From: Paraburkholderia caledonica NBRC 102488
GTDB taxonomy: Bacteria; Pseudomonadota; Gammaproteobacteria; Burkholderiales; Burkholderiaceae
Reading direction: 5' to 3'
DNA length: 48,126 bases
NCBI RefSeq assembly: GCF_000685095.1
Contig: NZ_BAYE01000035.1
Location: 1 to 48,126 of the forward strand
Notes under the pieces: generated by a model
Database searches by the model: none
What the model was told of the DNA's origin: nothing
What the model saw: the letters and a program-made list of their open reading frames with translations, nothing else
In this document: piece after piece, positions 1-8,576 of the stretch
Layout of the letters: every line of letters starts with the position of its first letter
Numbering within the stretch: the first letter of the stretch is position 1
Position numbers and translations under genes: made by a program

Positions 1-1043
1 AGGTTCTCAAAGAAGCCCATTCCCCATTGAGTGGGCGTGCTGGTCCACGTGACTTCGAGCCCACTGGTAATGGTGTCGGCGCCCTTGCCAGTGCCAAACG
101 TGCTTTGCCATCCGAGGCCCTGGTTTTCAAGGCCAGCCGCCTCCGGCTCCGGTCCCACGTTGTCGGCGGGGCCCGCGCCGTGGGTCTTGCCAAAGGTGTG
201 GCCACCCGCGATCAAGGCAACCGTTTCTTCGTCGTTCATCGCCATGCGGGCGAACGTCTCACGAATGTCGTGCGCGGCCGCAAGTGGATCGGGATTGCCG
301 TCGGGGCCTTCAGGGTTCACATAAATGAGGCCCATCTGCACTGCCGCGAGCGGGTTTTCAAGATTGCGGCCCGCATCCGCGCGGCTTTGCTCGACTCCGT
401 GCAGTTCTTCATCGGCGACGATCACGCCTCCCCCGCCGTCTGCCGCCGCCTTTCCATAGCGAACATCGCCGCCCAACCAGGTCTTTTCGTTGCCCCAATA
501 CACGTCCTGATCGGGTTCCCATGTATCCTCCCGGCCACCGGCGAAACCCAGGGTTCTGAAGCCCATGCTTTCGAGTGCGACGTTGCCCGCGAGGACAAGC
601 AGATCGGCCCACGAGATCTTCTGACCATACTTCTGCTTGACTGGCCACAGGAGTCGACGCGCCTTGTCGAGGCTCACGTTGTCGGGCCAGCTGTTGAGCG
701 GCGCAAAACGCTGCTGCCCTCGTCCTGCGCCGCCGCGTCCGTCACCCGTACGGTAAGTGCCGGCGCTATGCCAGGCCATGCGAACGAAAAGCGGACCGTA
801 GTGACCGAAGTCGGCAGGCCACCAGTCCTTCGAGTCAGTCATGGCGGCGGCCAGGTCCTTCTTGAGCGCAGAGAGGTCAAGCGTATTGAATGCTTGCGCA
901 TAGTCGAATTGCGAATCGAGCGGGTTCGACTTACTGGAGTGCTGGCTCAGCAGGTCGAGTCTCAGCGCTTTAGGCCACCAGTCACCGTTGGTGGTGCCGC
1001 CGCCGGCCGCGTGATTGAATGGGCACTTCGAGGTATCAGACAT
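1..1043 (-). CDS. katG: Catalase-peroxidase, N-terminal part (runs off window)
   Basis: Bifunctional haem enzyme that removes hydrogen peroxide (catalase) and oxidises donors (peroxidase). The visible 347 residues start MSDTSKCPFNHAAGGG, the usual KatG start. The distal catalytic triad is present as FVRMAWHSAG (Arg88, Trp91, His92). The Tyr of the Met-Tyr-Trp adduct lies in VYWGNEKTW, and the proximal haem-ligand region is GGHTFGKTHGAGP near residue 280. The fragment breaks off at MGFFEN at the window edge, so the rest of the N-terminal domain and the whole C-terminal domain are outside. No frameshift is seen. The 227 bp to the next gene should hold its promoter; I could not recognise an OxyR site. 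The large open frame on the other strand here is only its shadow. Confidence 0.97.
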   Translation of the reverse strand, partial: MSDTSKCPFNHAAGGGTTNGDWWPKALRLDLLSQHSSKSNPLDSQFDYAQAFNTLDLSALKKDLAAAMTDSKDWWPADFGHYGPLFVRMAWHSAGTYRTGDGRGGAGRGQQRFAPLNSWPDNVSLDKARRLLWPVKQKYGQKISWADLLVLAGNVALESMGFRTLGFAGGREDTWEPDQDVYWGNEKTWLGGDVRYGKAAADGGGGVIVADEELHGVEQSRADAGRNLENPLAAVQMGLIYVNPEGPDGNPDPLAAAHDIRETFARMAMNDEETVALIAGGHTFGKTHGAGPADNVGPEPEAAGLENQGLGWQSTFGTGKGADTITSGLEVTWTSTPTQWGMGFFEN

Positions 1044-1270
1044 CAGGTTGGTCCTGTTTTTTAAGCTGTTTTCGGTGCTCGCTCTTGCTGCCCCGACACA
1101 CTTTGCCGGGCTTGCAAGGGAGATAAAGATTGCGAAAAGGCATTCTTACTGCATCGAACCCCGCGGGACGTTGGCAGCAGTTGCGCCCGCAATACCGCGT
1201 GACACCGGCAGTGCGGTTTCCACGTCGCCGAGCGAGGCCGAGCGGCGCCGCCAGGAAGGTGGATGCCGCT

Positions 1271-1678
1271 TTAGTGCCCTTCGCTTCCGAGGATCAACCG
1301 GTTTGAGACCTCTCTCACCCCCGGAACTTGCCGCGCCCGCTGTTGCGCGAGGTCGATCTGCGATACCTCGGGCACCGTCCCCGCCAGTGTTACCGTCCCG
1401 GACTTCGCCAGGACAGACACGTGCGCCGTGTCAATATCACCTGCCTTGACCAGCGACTTCCGCACGCTTGCGGCAAGATGGCGGTTCTCAACGCGCATTG
1501 CCTTTTTTTGCGCGGCGCGCTGCGCCTTTGCAGGGTCTTTCGGCGGCGCCACATAAGGCTGAACAGGCGGCAGATATGCGATATCCGCCTCGTCGGCCAA
1601 TGCAACCCCAGCGCCACTGACCAGCACGAGAAGCGCCATGCAGGCGACGCGCGGGAACGCTGCTTTCATTTTTTTCAA
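1271..1678 (-). CDS. Exported BON-domain protein
   Basis: Periplasmic protein of 135 residues, probably binding membrane or phospholipid under stress like OsmY-type BON proteins. Residues 1-28 form a signal peptide (basic start, hydrophobic stretch, cleavage after VALA). A linker rich in Pro, Lys and Ala follows. The BON fold (about residues 65-130) shows SVRKSLVKAGDID, SGTVTLAGTV and VPGVREVSNRL. The start is probably TTG at 1678: an AGGAG sits 6 bases upstream of it, while the ATG three codons later is too far away. The TTG overlaps the TGA of the DUF3331 gene (TTGA), so the two should be translationally coupled. Function is inferred from the domain only. Confidence 0.85.
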   Translation of the reverse strand: MKKMKAAFPRVACMALLVLVSGAGVALADEADIAYLPPVQPYVAPPKDPAKAQRAAQKKAMRVENRHLAASVRKSLVKAGDIDTAHVSVLAKSGTVTLAGTVPEVSQIDLAQQRARQVPGVREVSNRLILGSEGH

Positions 1679-2172
1679 GTGAATCTCCTGATTTGTTGGC
1701 AGACACCAGGTCCACCGCCATTCAAATTACCTTCAGCTCTCTCTGGAGGACTAAATGCGCTCGCCTTGTCGCCGCCGCACTCAGCGTGCTCGTATGCGAC
1801 TTCACTCGCCAGAATCATTGCGTGACCGTTTGCGACGGTGTGATGGCGCGCCCGCGGCTTATAAACGATGTCACCCCGCCGGATGATTTCACCGCCCAAA
1901 GCACAGACACCACGAGCGCGCGCCCTGCAGCGTATCCATGTCTGATCGCTATAGTGGCAGCGGGTCGCATCCTGCCAGAGGACAATGATCGTGTTGGCGC
2001 TCAGGCGCTCCAGTACGCGGATGCGCGCGTGTTGCGACGACGCATCTTTCTTTTCCGCTTCTTCGCGAAATATCTGCCCGGAAAGTCCCAACAGATTTCG
2101 CATCACGTGGTCCCAGATGGTCGATGACGCTTGTACGTGGCTCGTGTCCAGCAGAAGGCCGCTATCGTGCAA
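1675..2172 (-). CDS. DUF3331-type protein
   Basis: Protein of 165 residues. The central part (about residues 55-115) reads ANTIIVLWQDATRCHYSDQ, then WIRCRARARGVCALGG and IIRRGDIVYKP. This matches my memory of the DUF3331 family, common in Burkholderia and of unknown function. Two Cys and the conserved GxxIxRGD motif could form a small metal- or ligand-binding unit; that is a guess. The start is TTG at 2172, preceded by CGGAGG with a 6-base spacer. The last codon overlaps the start of the BON gene as TTGA, giving a two-gene unit. No signal peptide or membrane segment is visible. Confidence 0.75.
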   Translation of the reverse strand: MHDSGLLLDTSHVQASSTIWDHVMRNLLGLSGQIFREEAEKKDASSQHARIRVLERLSANTIIVLWQDATRCHYSDQTWIRCRARARGVCALGGEIIRRGDIVYKPRARHHTVANGHAMILASEVAYEHAECGGDKASAFSPPERAEGNLNGGGPGVCQQIRRFT

Positions 2173-2321
2173 GATGGTCCTCCGAAAGAGAGAAAAACTT
2201 CGCGCATCCAGCTAACTCTGGCTGCGCGGAAGAATTGCCGCGTGTCGGTGTATTGCTCGAAACCGACGGTTCTCGCGGATCTGCACCGCACCGCTGCAAC
2301 GCGGCGCGCGCCTCGCCGGAT

Positions 2322-3353
2322 CTAGCCCTGCAGGAATTCCAGCAGGTCGGCGTTGACCTTGTCGGCAAGCGTGGTGCACATGCCGTGCGGTGCGCCGGCA
2401 TAGACCTTCAACGTCGCGTTCTTAATGAGCTTGGCCGACAGCCGAGCCGAGCCGCCGATGGGCACGATCTGGTCGTCGTCGCCGTGAAGAATCAGTGTAG
2501 GCACATCGATCTTCATCAGGTCGGCGGTGTAGTCCACCTCGGAAAACTGCTTGATGCATTCGTACTGGCCTTTGATCGAGCCGAGCATGCCTTCGCGCCA
2601 GAACTCGTCGATGTTGCCTTGCGAGACTTTCGCGTCCGGACGGTTATAGCCGTAGAAAGGCACCGCGAGGTCTTTGTAGAATTGCGAGCGGTTCGCCGCC
2701 ACGTTGGCGCGAATGCCGTCAAACACGGACATCGGCAAGCCGTTCGGATGCGCCTCTGTCTTGACCATGATGGGCGGCACAGCGCCGATCAGCACGGCCT
2801 TCGCTACCCGCGAACTGCCGTGGCGGCCAATATAGTGAGCGACTTCGCCGCCACCTGTCGAATGGCCGACGAGCGTGGCTTCCTTCAGATCCAGCGCGTT
2901 GATCACGGCGGCCAGGTCGTCGGCGTAGGTGTCCATATCGTTGCCATGCGACGGCTGCTCCGAGCGGCCGTGGCCACGCCGGTCGTGGGCGATGACGCGG
3001 TAGCCCTTCTGCACGAGAAACATCATTTGCGGGTCCCATGCGTCGGCGTCGAGCGGCCAGCCATGCGAGAACACGACCGGCTTACCCGTGCCCCAGTCCT
3101 TGAAGAAAATGCGCGTGCCGTCTTTCGTGGTGACCGTGTTCATGGTGTGCCGCTCTCCGCGCTGTGAATGAGATGAGTTGCCCGCGTGGCTGCCGCCGCC
3201 ACCGGATGCCGCTGCGAACGCGACGCCAGGCGCCGCGATCGCGGCAACGGCCGCGCTTGCGCCCGCGGTGAGTAGCTGGCGGCGATTTGCCGATGGCGCT
3301 GTCGTCGGCGTTTTCAATGAGTGAGCCAAAAGTTTTCTCCGTGCTTGTGACAT
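2322..3353 (-). CDS. Non-haem chloroperoxidase-like alpha/beta hydrolase with Tat-like leader
   Basis: Alpha/beta hydrolase of the cofactor-free haloperoxidase/perhydrolase group. From the start at 3353 it has about 343 residues. The nucleophile is the Ser in VGHSTGGGE. The oxyanion region is FSHGWPLD, the acid lies near LHGDDDQIVP and the catalytic His in GAPHGMCT. An N-terminal extension of about 70 residues contains RRQLL, a hydrophobic Ala-rich stretch and VAFA-AAS, resembling a Tat export signal. The start is uncertain: ATG 3353 has a weak ribosome site, while an internal ATG at 3143 has GGAGAG about 10 bases upstream and gives the usual cytosolic form (MNTVTTKDGTRIFF). A remote start at 3404 is also open. 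Confidence 0.88.
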   Translation of the reverse strand: MSQARRKLLAHSLKTPTTAPSANRRQLLTAGASAAVAAIAAPGVAFAAASGGGGSHAGNSSHSQRGERHTMNTVTTKDGTRIFFKDWGTGKPVVFSHGWPLDADAWDPQMMFLVQKGYRVIAHDRRGHGRSEQPSHGNDMDTYADDLAAVINALDLKEATLVGHSTGGGEVAHYIGRHGSSRVAKAVLIGAVPPIMVKTEAHPNGLPMSVFDGIRANVAANRSQFYKDLAVPFYGYNRPDAKVSQGNIDEFWREGMLGSIKGQYECIKQFSEVDYTADLMKIDVPTLILHGDDDQIVPIGGSARLSAKLIKNATLKVYAGAPHGMCTTLADKVNADLLEFLQG

Positions 3354-3404
3354 TGCTGTGCATGCGTGGGAAGCATGGCGCCACATCGCCCCTATCCCCC
3401 GCAT

Positions 3405-3822
3405 CGCATGGTTCCGAATGCTGCGGACGCGAATATCAGCTGTAGTTCAGATTGCTTGATTGTTGTTAAGGACGGTTTCGTCGTGCGAATGCCTCGTACA
3501 ATCGCTGAATGACAGCAAGATTCCTCCGGGCCGTGATTCGGATTACTAAATTATAAAACTGCTCATTTGTTGCACTCGCAATACCATTTCTGTCAGTTGT
3601 CTGTTTGTAGCGGCGGGAAAGTCAATGCCATCTCGTGCAGTGAGGCATCCAGATTTTTCCGGTTATCGCGGGTTTCTATGACTTGGTCTGGTTTTTGGGA
3701 CCAGGCTCCAACGGTGCCGCACGGCGGCGAGCACGGCGTGAACGATTCGAATCTCCGTGTAATAAAAAGGTTGGGCGAGAAGGATTGCCATGAACCACCT
3801 TCTCAGATACGCCATTGAAAGC
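3405..3822. other. Gene-free stretch between hydrolase and DUF1330 genes
   Basis: About 420 bases. Short open frames on both strands show no family resemblance. AT-richer sequence around 3540-3610 probably contains the promoter of the hydrolase gene. I see no convincing terminator, RNA or mobile-element end. Confidence 0.4.
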
Positions 3823-4134
3823 CTAGCCCGATGCGCCAGGGGCTTCATCGTTACCCGCCACGAGTAAAACACGAGATACGCTGCCTTTGAGTCTGTGAGG
3901 CAGCGCGGCCTGATATTCGTCGCTGGCGTACCAGGCCCTCGCGGCCGTCATAGTAGGAAAGGACAGAATCGCTACACCCTCGGCCGACGCCCCTTCGAGC
4001 GCTTCGTGCTCACCATAGAAGGCTATAGGAGTCACGGGATGCACGTGTCGCGCGAGGGGCGCCAATTCGCGATAGCGGCCGAGAGACTTTCCATCAAGCG
4101 TCTGTTCGCGCACGATGACGACGTACGCCGTCAT
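3823..4134 (-). CDS. DUF1330-type small protein
   Basis: Protein of 103 residues beginning MTAYVVIVREQTLD. It fits the DUF1330 family (dimeric alpha/beta barrel fold): an N-terminal strand, central HVHPVTPIAFYGEHEALEGA, and VAILSFPTMTAARAWYASDEYQAA, where Phe, Pro and the WYxSxEYQ motif are typical. The start ATG overlaps the TGA of the upstream DJ-1-type gene (ATGA, 4131-4134), which decides the start and indicates coupling. A longer frame reaching to 4239 is only overlap with that gene. Function is unknown; its place beside DJ-1 proteins suggests a part in reactive-carbonyl or electrophile handling (inference). Confidence 0.88.
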   Translation of the reverse strand: MTAYVVIVREQTLDGKSLGRYRELAPLARHVHPVTPIAFYGEHEALEGASAEGVAILSFPTMTAARAWYASDEYQAALPHRLKGSVSRVLLVAGNDEAPGASG

Positions 4135-4817
4135 TTCCCGGCTCCCAAGGCATCGATCAGGGTACGTGCGGTTGCAGGAGACGATCCTGGGTTCTGCCCG
4201 GTGATAAGCAAACCGTCCTCGACGACATAGGAACCCCAATCTGGACCGCGCGAATACACGCCGCCTTTCGCCCTCAGCTCATCTTCGACGAGAAATGGCA
4301 CGACATTCGTCAACCCAACGGCGTCCTCCTCGGAATTGGCAAAACCGGTGACTTTCTTTCCATCGACGAGCGGCCGACCTGACGGTGCGCACACATGACG
4401 CAGGACGCCAGGCGCGTGACAGACGAGAGCGACGGGCTTGTTTGACACGATGAAGCTCTCGATCAGACGGATGGAATGCGGGTCCTCAGCCAGATCCCAT
4501 AGCGGACCATGCCCCCCCGGATAAAAGACGGCGTCGTAGTCTGCCTCGACCACATCGGACAGCTTCAGCGTTGCCGAAAGTGCGGCCATTGCTTTTTCAT
4601 CCGCTTCGAACCGGCGTGTGCTGTCGGTCTGATTCGCCAATTCATTGCTTTTCGGGTCAAGCGGTGGTCGGCCACCTTTTGGCGAAGCCAGCGTAATGGC
4701 CGCGCCTGCTTCCTCGAACGTATAGAACGGGGCAGCCAACTCCTCCAGCCAGAAGCCCGTCTTACGACCAGTGTCGCCCAACTGGTCGTGCGACGTCAGT
4801 ACTATCAGGATCTTCAT
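4131..4817 (-). CDS. DJ-1/PfpI family protein, copy 1
   Basis: Class I glutamine-amidotransferase-like protein of 228 residues, Hsp31-like. Family members act as glyoxalase III, deglycase or chaperone. Visible features are the catalytic Glu in FWLEELAAPFY, the Asp-Pro-Lys loop PPLDPKSNE, VFYPGGHGPLWDLA, and the nucleophile elbow ALVCHAPGVLR with the conserved Cys and neighbouring His. The start MKILIVLTSHDQ is preceded by GAGGG six bases upstream; an ATG cluster nine codons earlier is less likely. It is coupled by ATGA to the DUF1330 gene. It is closely related to the divergent copy at 5236 and shares with it a regulatory region carrying two palindromic sites. Confidence 0.92.
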   Translation of the reverse strand: MKILIVLTSHDQLGDTGRKTGFWLEELAAPFYTFEEAGAAITLASPKGGRPPLDPKSNELANQTDSTRRFEADEKAMAALSATLKLSDVVEADYDAVFYPGGHGPLWDLAEDPHSIRLIESFIVSNKPVALVCHAPGVLRHVCAPSGRPLVDGKKVTGFANSEEDAVGLTNVVPFLVEDELRAKGGVYSRGPDWGSYVVEDGLLITGQNPGSSPATARTLIDALGAGK

Positions 4818-4915
4818 TGCTTTACCCTCATGTTGCATCATCAAGATAAAAATACGGCTCGCCTTTGAGACTGGCCGCGTCGTCGCAACCTCAACGAGCG
4901 CACTGTAGCCCTTCC

Positions 4916-4931
4916 TAGACCGGTCGTCTAG
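4916..4931. promoter_or_regulatory. Palindromic site A (TAGACCGGTCGTCTAG)
   Basis: The 16-base site contains CTAGAC-5-GTCTAG at 4915-4931 and the self-complementary core GACCGGTC. It lies about 100 bases upstream of the 4817 start. A second copy with one difference occurs at 5128-5143 in opposite orientation. The form suits a TetR-type repressor, as seen at electrophile-responsive nemR/nemA loci; the identity of the regulator is inferred. Confidence 0.6.
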
Positions 4932-5127
4932 TAAAAATTAAAATACACAATCGATTGACCACCAGGCAGCTAGTGAGTGCGACTCATAGGATAACGAGTT
5001 GCATCAAGTCGGCACGTAGAGCGTGTATAGTTCAACCCGTGGCCCCAAGGCGCCACGCTTGCGAAACGCCGACCATTGATGCCGGGTCGGCTCGGCGTGT
5101 TTGCTGCCGACAAACGCTAAGGCGTTA

Positions 5128-5143
5128 CTAGCCGACCGGTCTA
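5128..5143. promoter_or_regulatory. Palindromic site B (reverse copy of site A)
   Basis: On the minus strand it reads TAGACCGGTCGGCTAG, matching site A at 15 of 16 positions. It lies about 95 bases upstream of the DJ-1 copy 2 start, mirroring the position of site A relative to copy 1. The symmetry argues for one regulator controlling both divergent genes. Confidence 0.6.
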
Positions 5144-5235
5144 CTCGAAATGAAAGCTCTTTGGTCCATCTGCGTATTGCTTGGGACCAACCGTGCCGTC
5201 GAATGACGACGCCAACCACTCGAAGGACAATGATC

Positions 5236-5940
5236 ATGAAAGTACTGATGGTTCTCACCTCGCACGACCAACTTGGAAATACAGGTCGCAAGACCGGATT
5301 CTGGCTCGAAGAGCTGGCAGCGCCCTACTACATGTTCAAGGACGCCGGTGCGCACATCGTCCTGGCCTCGCCGAAGGGTGGCTTGCCGCCTCTCGACCCA
5401 AAAAGCAACGAGCCCGCGAATCAGACAGACCTCACCCGTCGTTTCGAAGGCGACGCCGATTCAATGGCGCAGCTTGCGAGCACGGCACGACTCGATAGCG
5501 TGTCGTCCGACGATTTCGATGCCGTCTTCTACCCCGGTGGTCACGGCCCGCTTTGGGACCTGGCCGAAGATGCAACGTCGATCAGACTGATCCAGTCGTT
5601 CATCGCCGCCCGGAAGCCGGCAGCCCTTGTCTGCCATGCGCCAGGCGTATTGCGGCACGTCGTGACGCCGCAAGGAAAGCCTATCGTCGAAGGCAAGGAA
5701 GTAACGGGATTTGCCAACTCGGAAGAAGAGGCCGTCGGGCTCACCCAGGTTGTGCCGTTCCTCGTCGAAGACGTGCTTGAGGCCAACGGTGGCATTTATT
5801 CGAAAGTAGCCGACTGGTCCCCTTATGTCGTCACCGACGGCCTGCTGATCACGGGCCAGAACCCGGCCTCCTCCGGGCCTGCCGCTGCCCGTCTGCTTCA
5901 GCATCCGGCTCTTGTTACGGCTGCTGCCCCGAAAGCTTAA
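5236..5940 (+). CDS. DJ-1/PfpI family protein, copy 2
   Basis: Protein of 234 residues, paralogue of the divergent copy 1. It has the same landmarks: Glu in FWLEELAAPYY, PPLDPKSNEPANQTD, VFYPGGHGPLWDLAED, and Cys in ALVCHAPGVLRHV. A C-terminal tail of about 10 residues is extra. ATG 5236 is chosen because AAGGA lies 8 bases upstream; ATG 5230 would leave only 2 bases, and the frame is open back to 5101 without ribosome sites. A glyoxalase/deglycase or chaperone role is inferred from the family. It is followed after 65 bases by the old yellow enzyme and SDR genes on the same strand, so one stress transcript is possible. Confidence 0.92.
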   Translation: MKVLMVLTSHDQLGNTGRKTGFWLEELAAPYYMFKDAGAHIVLASPKGGLPPLDPKSNEPANQTDLTRRFEGDADSMAQLASTARLDSVSSDDFDAVFYPGGHGPLWDLAEDATSIRLIQSFIAARKPAALVCHAPGVLRHVVTPQGKPIVEGKEVTGFANSEEEAVGLTQVVPFLVEDVLEANGGIYSKVADWSPYVVTDGLLITGQNPASSGPAAARLLQHPALVTAAAPKA

Positions 5941-6005
5941 GCGCAAGGCATGTCGCAACGATCGGCGCGACGAGTCGAAGCACAAATACATTTATGAGGT
6001 ATGGC

Positions 6006-7163
6006 ATGAACCACAGCAAACTCTTCGAGCGCGTGACGCTCGGCACACATGTCCTCAAAAACCGGATCGTCCTGCCGCCGCTCACGCGGCAGCGAAGTAG
6101 CCCCGATGGCGATGCCGCAACGGACCTGATGGCGACTTACTACAGCCAACGCGCTAGCGCGGGGCTCATCGTCAGCGAAGGCACGCAAATCGAACCTCGC
6201 GGACAAGGCTATGCATGGACCCCGGGGATCTACAGCGACGCCCAGATCTCTGGCTGGCGCAAGGTCACTCAGGCAGTACACGCGGCGGGCGGCGTGATGT
6301 TTGCGCAGTTATGGCACGTCGGCCGGGTGTCGCATACGGCGCTTCAACCTCATGGCGGCTCACCGGTTGCCCCTTCGGCAATCCGTGCGGAGAAAGTCAA
6401 AGCTTTCATCGCCACCGGGCCCGAAACCGGCACCCTGATAGAACCGTCTGATCCTAGAGCGCTTAGCCCGACCGAGATAGAAGAACTGGTCAGGATGTAC
6501 GCGCAGGCCGCAAGGAATGCGTTGAGCGCGGGCTTCGACGGCGTCGAGATTCATGCGGCGAACGGTTACCTCATCAACCAGTTCATCTCCGCGCACGCCA
6601 ATCACCGTGACGACCAGTACGGCGGCTCGCTGACCAACCGTCTGCGCTTTCTCCGCGAGGTCGTGCATGCGGTCATGGAGGTGGTGGGTCCCGGTCGCCT
6701 TGGCGTGCGCTTCACGCCGCTTTTTACAGGCACCGATCAGGACCGCGTGTACATCGGCCTGGTCGAAGAAGACCCGCATGGCACATATCTCGAAGCAATC
6801 AGGATTCTGGAGGCCGAGGGCGTTGCGTATCTCTCCATTGCAGAAGCCGATTGGGACAACGCTCCGGAGTTGCCCGACAGCTTTCGCCGTGACGTTCGAA
6901 GCGCCTTTAGTGGCCGCATTGTCTACGCTGGCTGTTACACCGCGGAACGCGGCACCCGTCTGATTGACGCGGGTCTAGCCGACCTCATTGCGTTCGGCCG
7001 GCCGTTCATTGCCAATCCGGACCTTCCCGAACGTCTCGCGAATGGCTGGCCATTGAACCCATTGGACGGCGCGGCCCTGTATGGCGGCGGGGCACGCGGC
7101 TTCACCGACTATCCCATGTACGTCGAATCACGTCAGGACCACACTACAGAGGCCACAGCATGA
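6006..7163 (+). CDS. Old yellow enzyme family reductase (NemA-like)
   Basis: FMN-dependent ene-reductase of 385 residues that reduces activated C=C bonds, N-ethylmaleimide or nitro compounds with NAD(P)H. The N-terminus MNHSKLFERVTLGTHVLKNR is followed by IVLPPLTRQRS at the FMN site. The substrate-binding His/Asn pair lies in EIHAANGYLINQF, followed by the family motif DDQYGGSLTNR. Near the end is FGRPFIANPDLPERL. GAGGT lies 5 bases before ATG 6006, which is preferred over ATG 5994. The stop overlaps the SDR start by ATGA, so the two genes are coupled. One difference from classical NemA is RFTPLFTGTD instead of the usual RLSP-type strand. Confidence 0.95.
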   Translation: MNHSKLFERVTLGTHVLKNRIVLPPLTRQRSSPDGDAATDLMATYYSQRASAGLIVSEGTQIEPRGQGYAWTPGIYSDAQISGWRKVTQAVHAAGGVMFAQLWHVGRVSHTALQPHGGSPVAPSAIRAEKVKAFIATGPETGTLIEPSDPRALSPTEIEELVRMYAQAARNALSAGFDGVEIHAANGYLINQFISAHANHRDDQYGGSLTNRLRFLREVVHAVMEVVGPGRLGVRFTPLFTGTDQDRVYIGLVEEDPHGTYLEAIRILEAEGVAYLSIAEADWDNAPELPDSFRRDVRSAFSGRIVYAGCYTAERGTRLIDAGLADLIAFGRPFIANPDLPERLANGWPLNPLDGAALYGGGARGFTDYPMYVESRQDHTTEATA

Positions 7164-7900
7164 GAACCAACATCGAGAATAAGGTCGTTTTGATCACCGG
7201 AGCGAGCAGCGGCATCGGTGCCGTTACGGCGCGCTATCTCGCGGCTCGCGGCGCACGGGTAGCAGTCGCCGCCCGCCGGACAGATCTACTCCAGACAGTC
7301 GTCGCCGACATCCTCGCTTCTGGAGGGGCGGCCAGATCGTATGCACTGGACGTCACGGACAAAGCGAACATGGAAGCGGTCGTCGCCGCCACCGTCGGAG
7401 ACTTCGGTCGCATCGACGTGATCGTGAACAACGCCGGGTTAATGCCGATCCGGCCGATGATCGAGGTGAACACGGATGAATGGGACGCGATGATCGACGT
7501 CAACATCAAGGGCACCTTGTATGGCATCGCTGCCGTGCTGCCGCGCTTCACCGCGCAAGGTAGCGGACACGTCATCAACATCAGCTCCGTTGCGGGAATC
7601 AAGGTTTTTGCGCCGGGCGGGACGGTATATTCAGGAACCAAGTTCGCGGTGAGAGCAATTTCCGAAGGGCTTAGGCAAGAGGTGGGCGCAGCGATCCGCG
7701 TTACATCGATCGAACCGGGAGCCGTCGAGAGCGAACTGAAGCACAGCACCTCGGGAACCGCGAAAGACACCGTACTGGACTTCTACAAGCTGGCGATTCC
7801 GACAGAATCCGTCGCGCGAGCAATTGCTTTCGCGATCGAGCAACCCGACGATGTAGACATCAATGAAATCGTCTTACGGCCTACGCGTCAGGAGTTCTGA
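7160..7900 (+). CDS. Short-chain dehydrogenase/reductase
   Basis: Classical SDR of 246 residues. The NAD(P)-binding motif is TGASSGIG near residue 15. NNAG lies near 90, the catalytic Ser in INISSVAG, and YSGTK gives the Tyr-x-x-x-Lys pair. The basic stretch AARRTD after the second strand suggests NADP preference. ATG overlaps the TGA of the old yellow enzyme gene. Close relatives are annotated as oxidoreductases of unknown substrate. Pairing with an ene-reductase suggests successive reduction of an unsaturated carbonyl compound (inference). Confidence 0.93.
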   Translation: MRTNIENKVVLITGASSGIGAVTARYLAARGARVAVAARRTDLLQTVVADILASGGAARSYALDVTDKANMEAVVAATVGDFGRIDVIVNNAGLMPIRPMIEVNTDEWDAMIDVNIKGTLYGIAAVLPRFTAQGSGHVINISSVAGIKVFAPGGTVYSGTKFAVRAISEGLRQEVGAAIRVTSIEPGAVESELKHSTSGTAKDTVLDFYKLAIPTESVARAIAFAIEQPDDVDINEIVLRPTRQEF

Positions 7901-7942
7901 CGCAAGCTCGCGATATTGCTTCGGCGATGGATCTGACCTCTC

Positions 7943-8180
7943 CTACAGGTAACGAACGAGAGCGCGGACCTTCGGCCAACGGACGCACTCTTGCGGGTAG
8001 AGCGCGTTCAATTCCTGCGGGGGCCCCGCCCATCGCGGCAGCGCGCGGAATAAGCGGCCTGCCTTGACTTCGGCTTCCATGCTCATGTCCATCGCAAGCA
8101 TGACACCTTGGCCCGCGCACGCCGCCTCGAGAACCAACGCCGGATCGCTTCCTGCAATCACCGGATCGATCCTGTAACGC
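7943..8180 (-). pseudogene. LysR-type regulator, C-terminal remnant
   Basis: About 75 residues resemble the end of a LysR substrate-binding domain: IDPVIAGSDPALVLEAACAG, GQGVMLAMDMSMEAEVKAGR and RLFRALPRW, then a normal stop. Upstream the frame meets a stop within about 20 codons, and no DNA-binding domain is found. It points toward the SDR gene end and may once have regulated that pair. Confidence 0.65.
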
Positions 8181-8196
8181 TGCGGCTTGCCCCCGC

Positions 8197-8487
8197 CTAA
8201 TCAGGGGCCAGCTGTAGCCGCCTTCGGCGCGCGCGCTTGATGAGGTGGGACAGCCGCGTTGTTACGCGCACGTCTTTGTCCGTCTTCTGAGCGACCGTTC
8301 CGCATGTCCACGATTCGTCCGGCAAGCGGCAATCTGGGGTGACAACATGCCAGACTTCAAACCGGGTCGCTAGCGAATTGCAGACTGCACGAAAAGGCTT
8401 GATGGAAAGCGCCAGCAGAAGTTCTTCCGTGTCCCAAAGGCGAGCGCTACCGAAATCAACGATTAGGCAACTGCCGTTGATCGGCAA
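8197..8487 (-). other. Unrecognised open frame divergent from gntR
   Basis: A 96-codon frame begins 12 bases from the GntR palindrome at 8499. I recognise no family in it. Coding is uncertain; it may be part of the same debris as the LysR remnant. Apart from this frame and the palindrome I see nothing else between 8181 and 8576. Confidence 0.25.
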
Positions 8488-8498
8488 CGCCGATCAGA

Positions 8499-8513
8499 CA
8501 TCGATTATCGATG
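8499..8513. promoter_or_regulatory. Putative GntR operator 1 (CATCGATTATCGATG)
   Basis: Perfect 7-1-7 palindrome about 65 bases upstream of the gntR start. The core ATCGAT-N-ATCGAT recurs at 11046-11062 and 14801-14823, each upstream of another gene of the locus. Autoregulation by the adjacent GntR protein is inferred. Confidence 0.65.
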
Positions 8514-8576
8514 AATCCGTCCGGCGGACCAACGAAATATGTCAACATACAGCCGGTACAGAACGGGGACATCGTC

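Noticed and set aside
27..1064. Long plus-strand frame of 345 codons at the window start
   Set aside because: It is the complement of katG, whose protein on the minus strand matches the family without gaps.
2124..3167. Plus-strand frame of 347 codons
   Set aside because: Antisense of the chloroperoxidase-like gene, which has full catalytic motifs.
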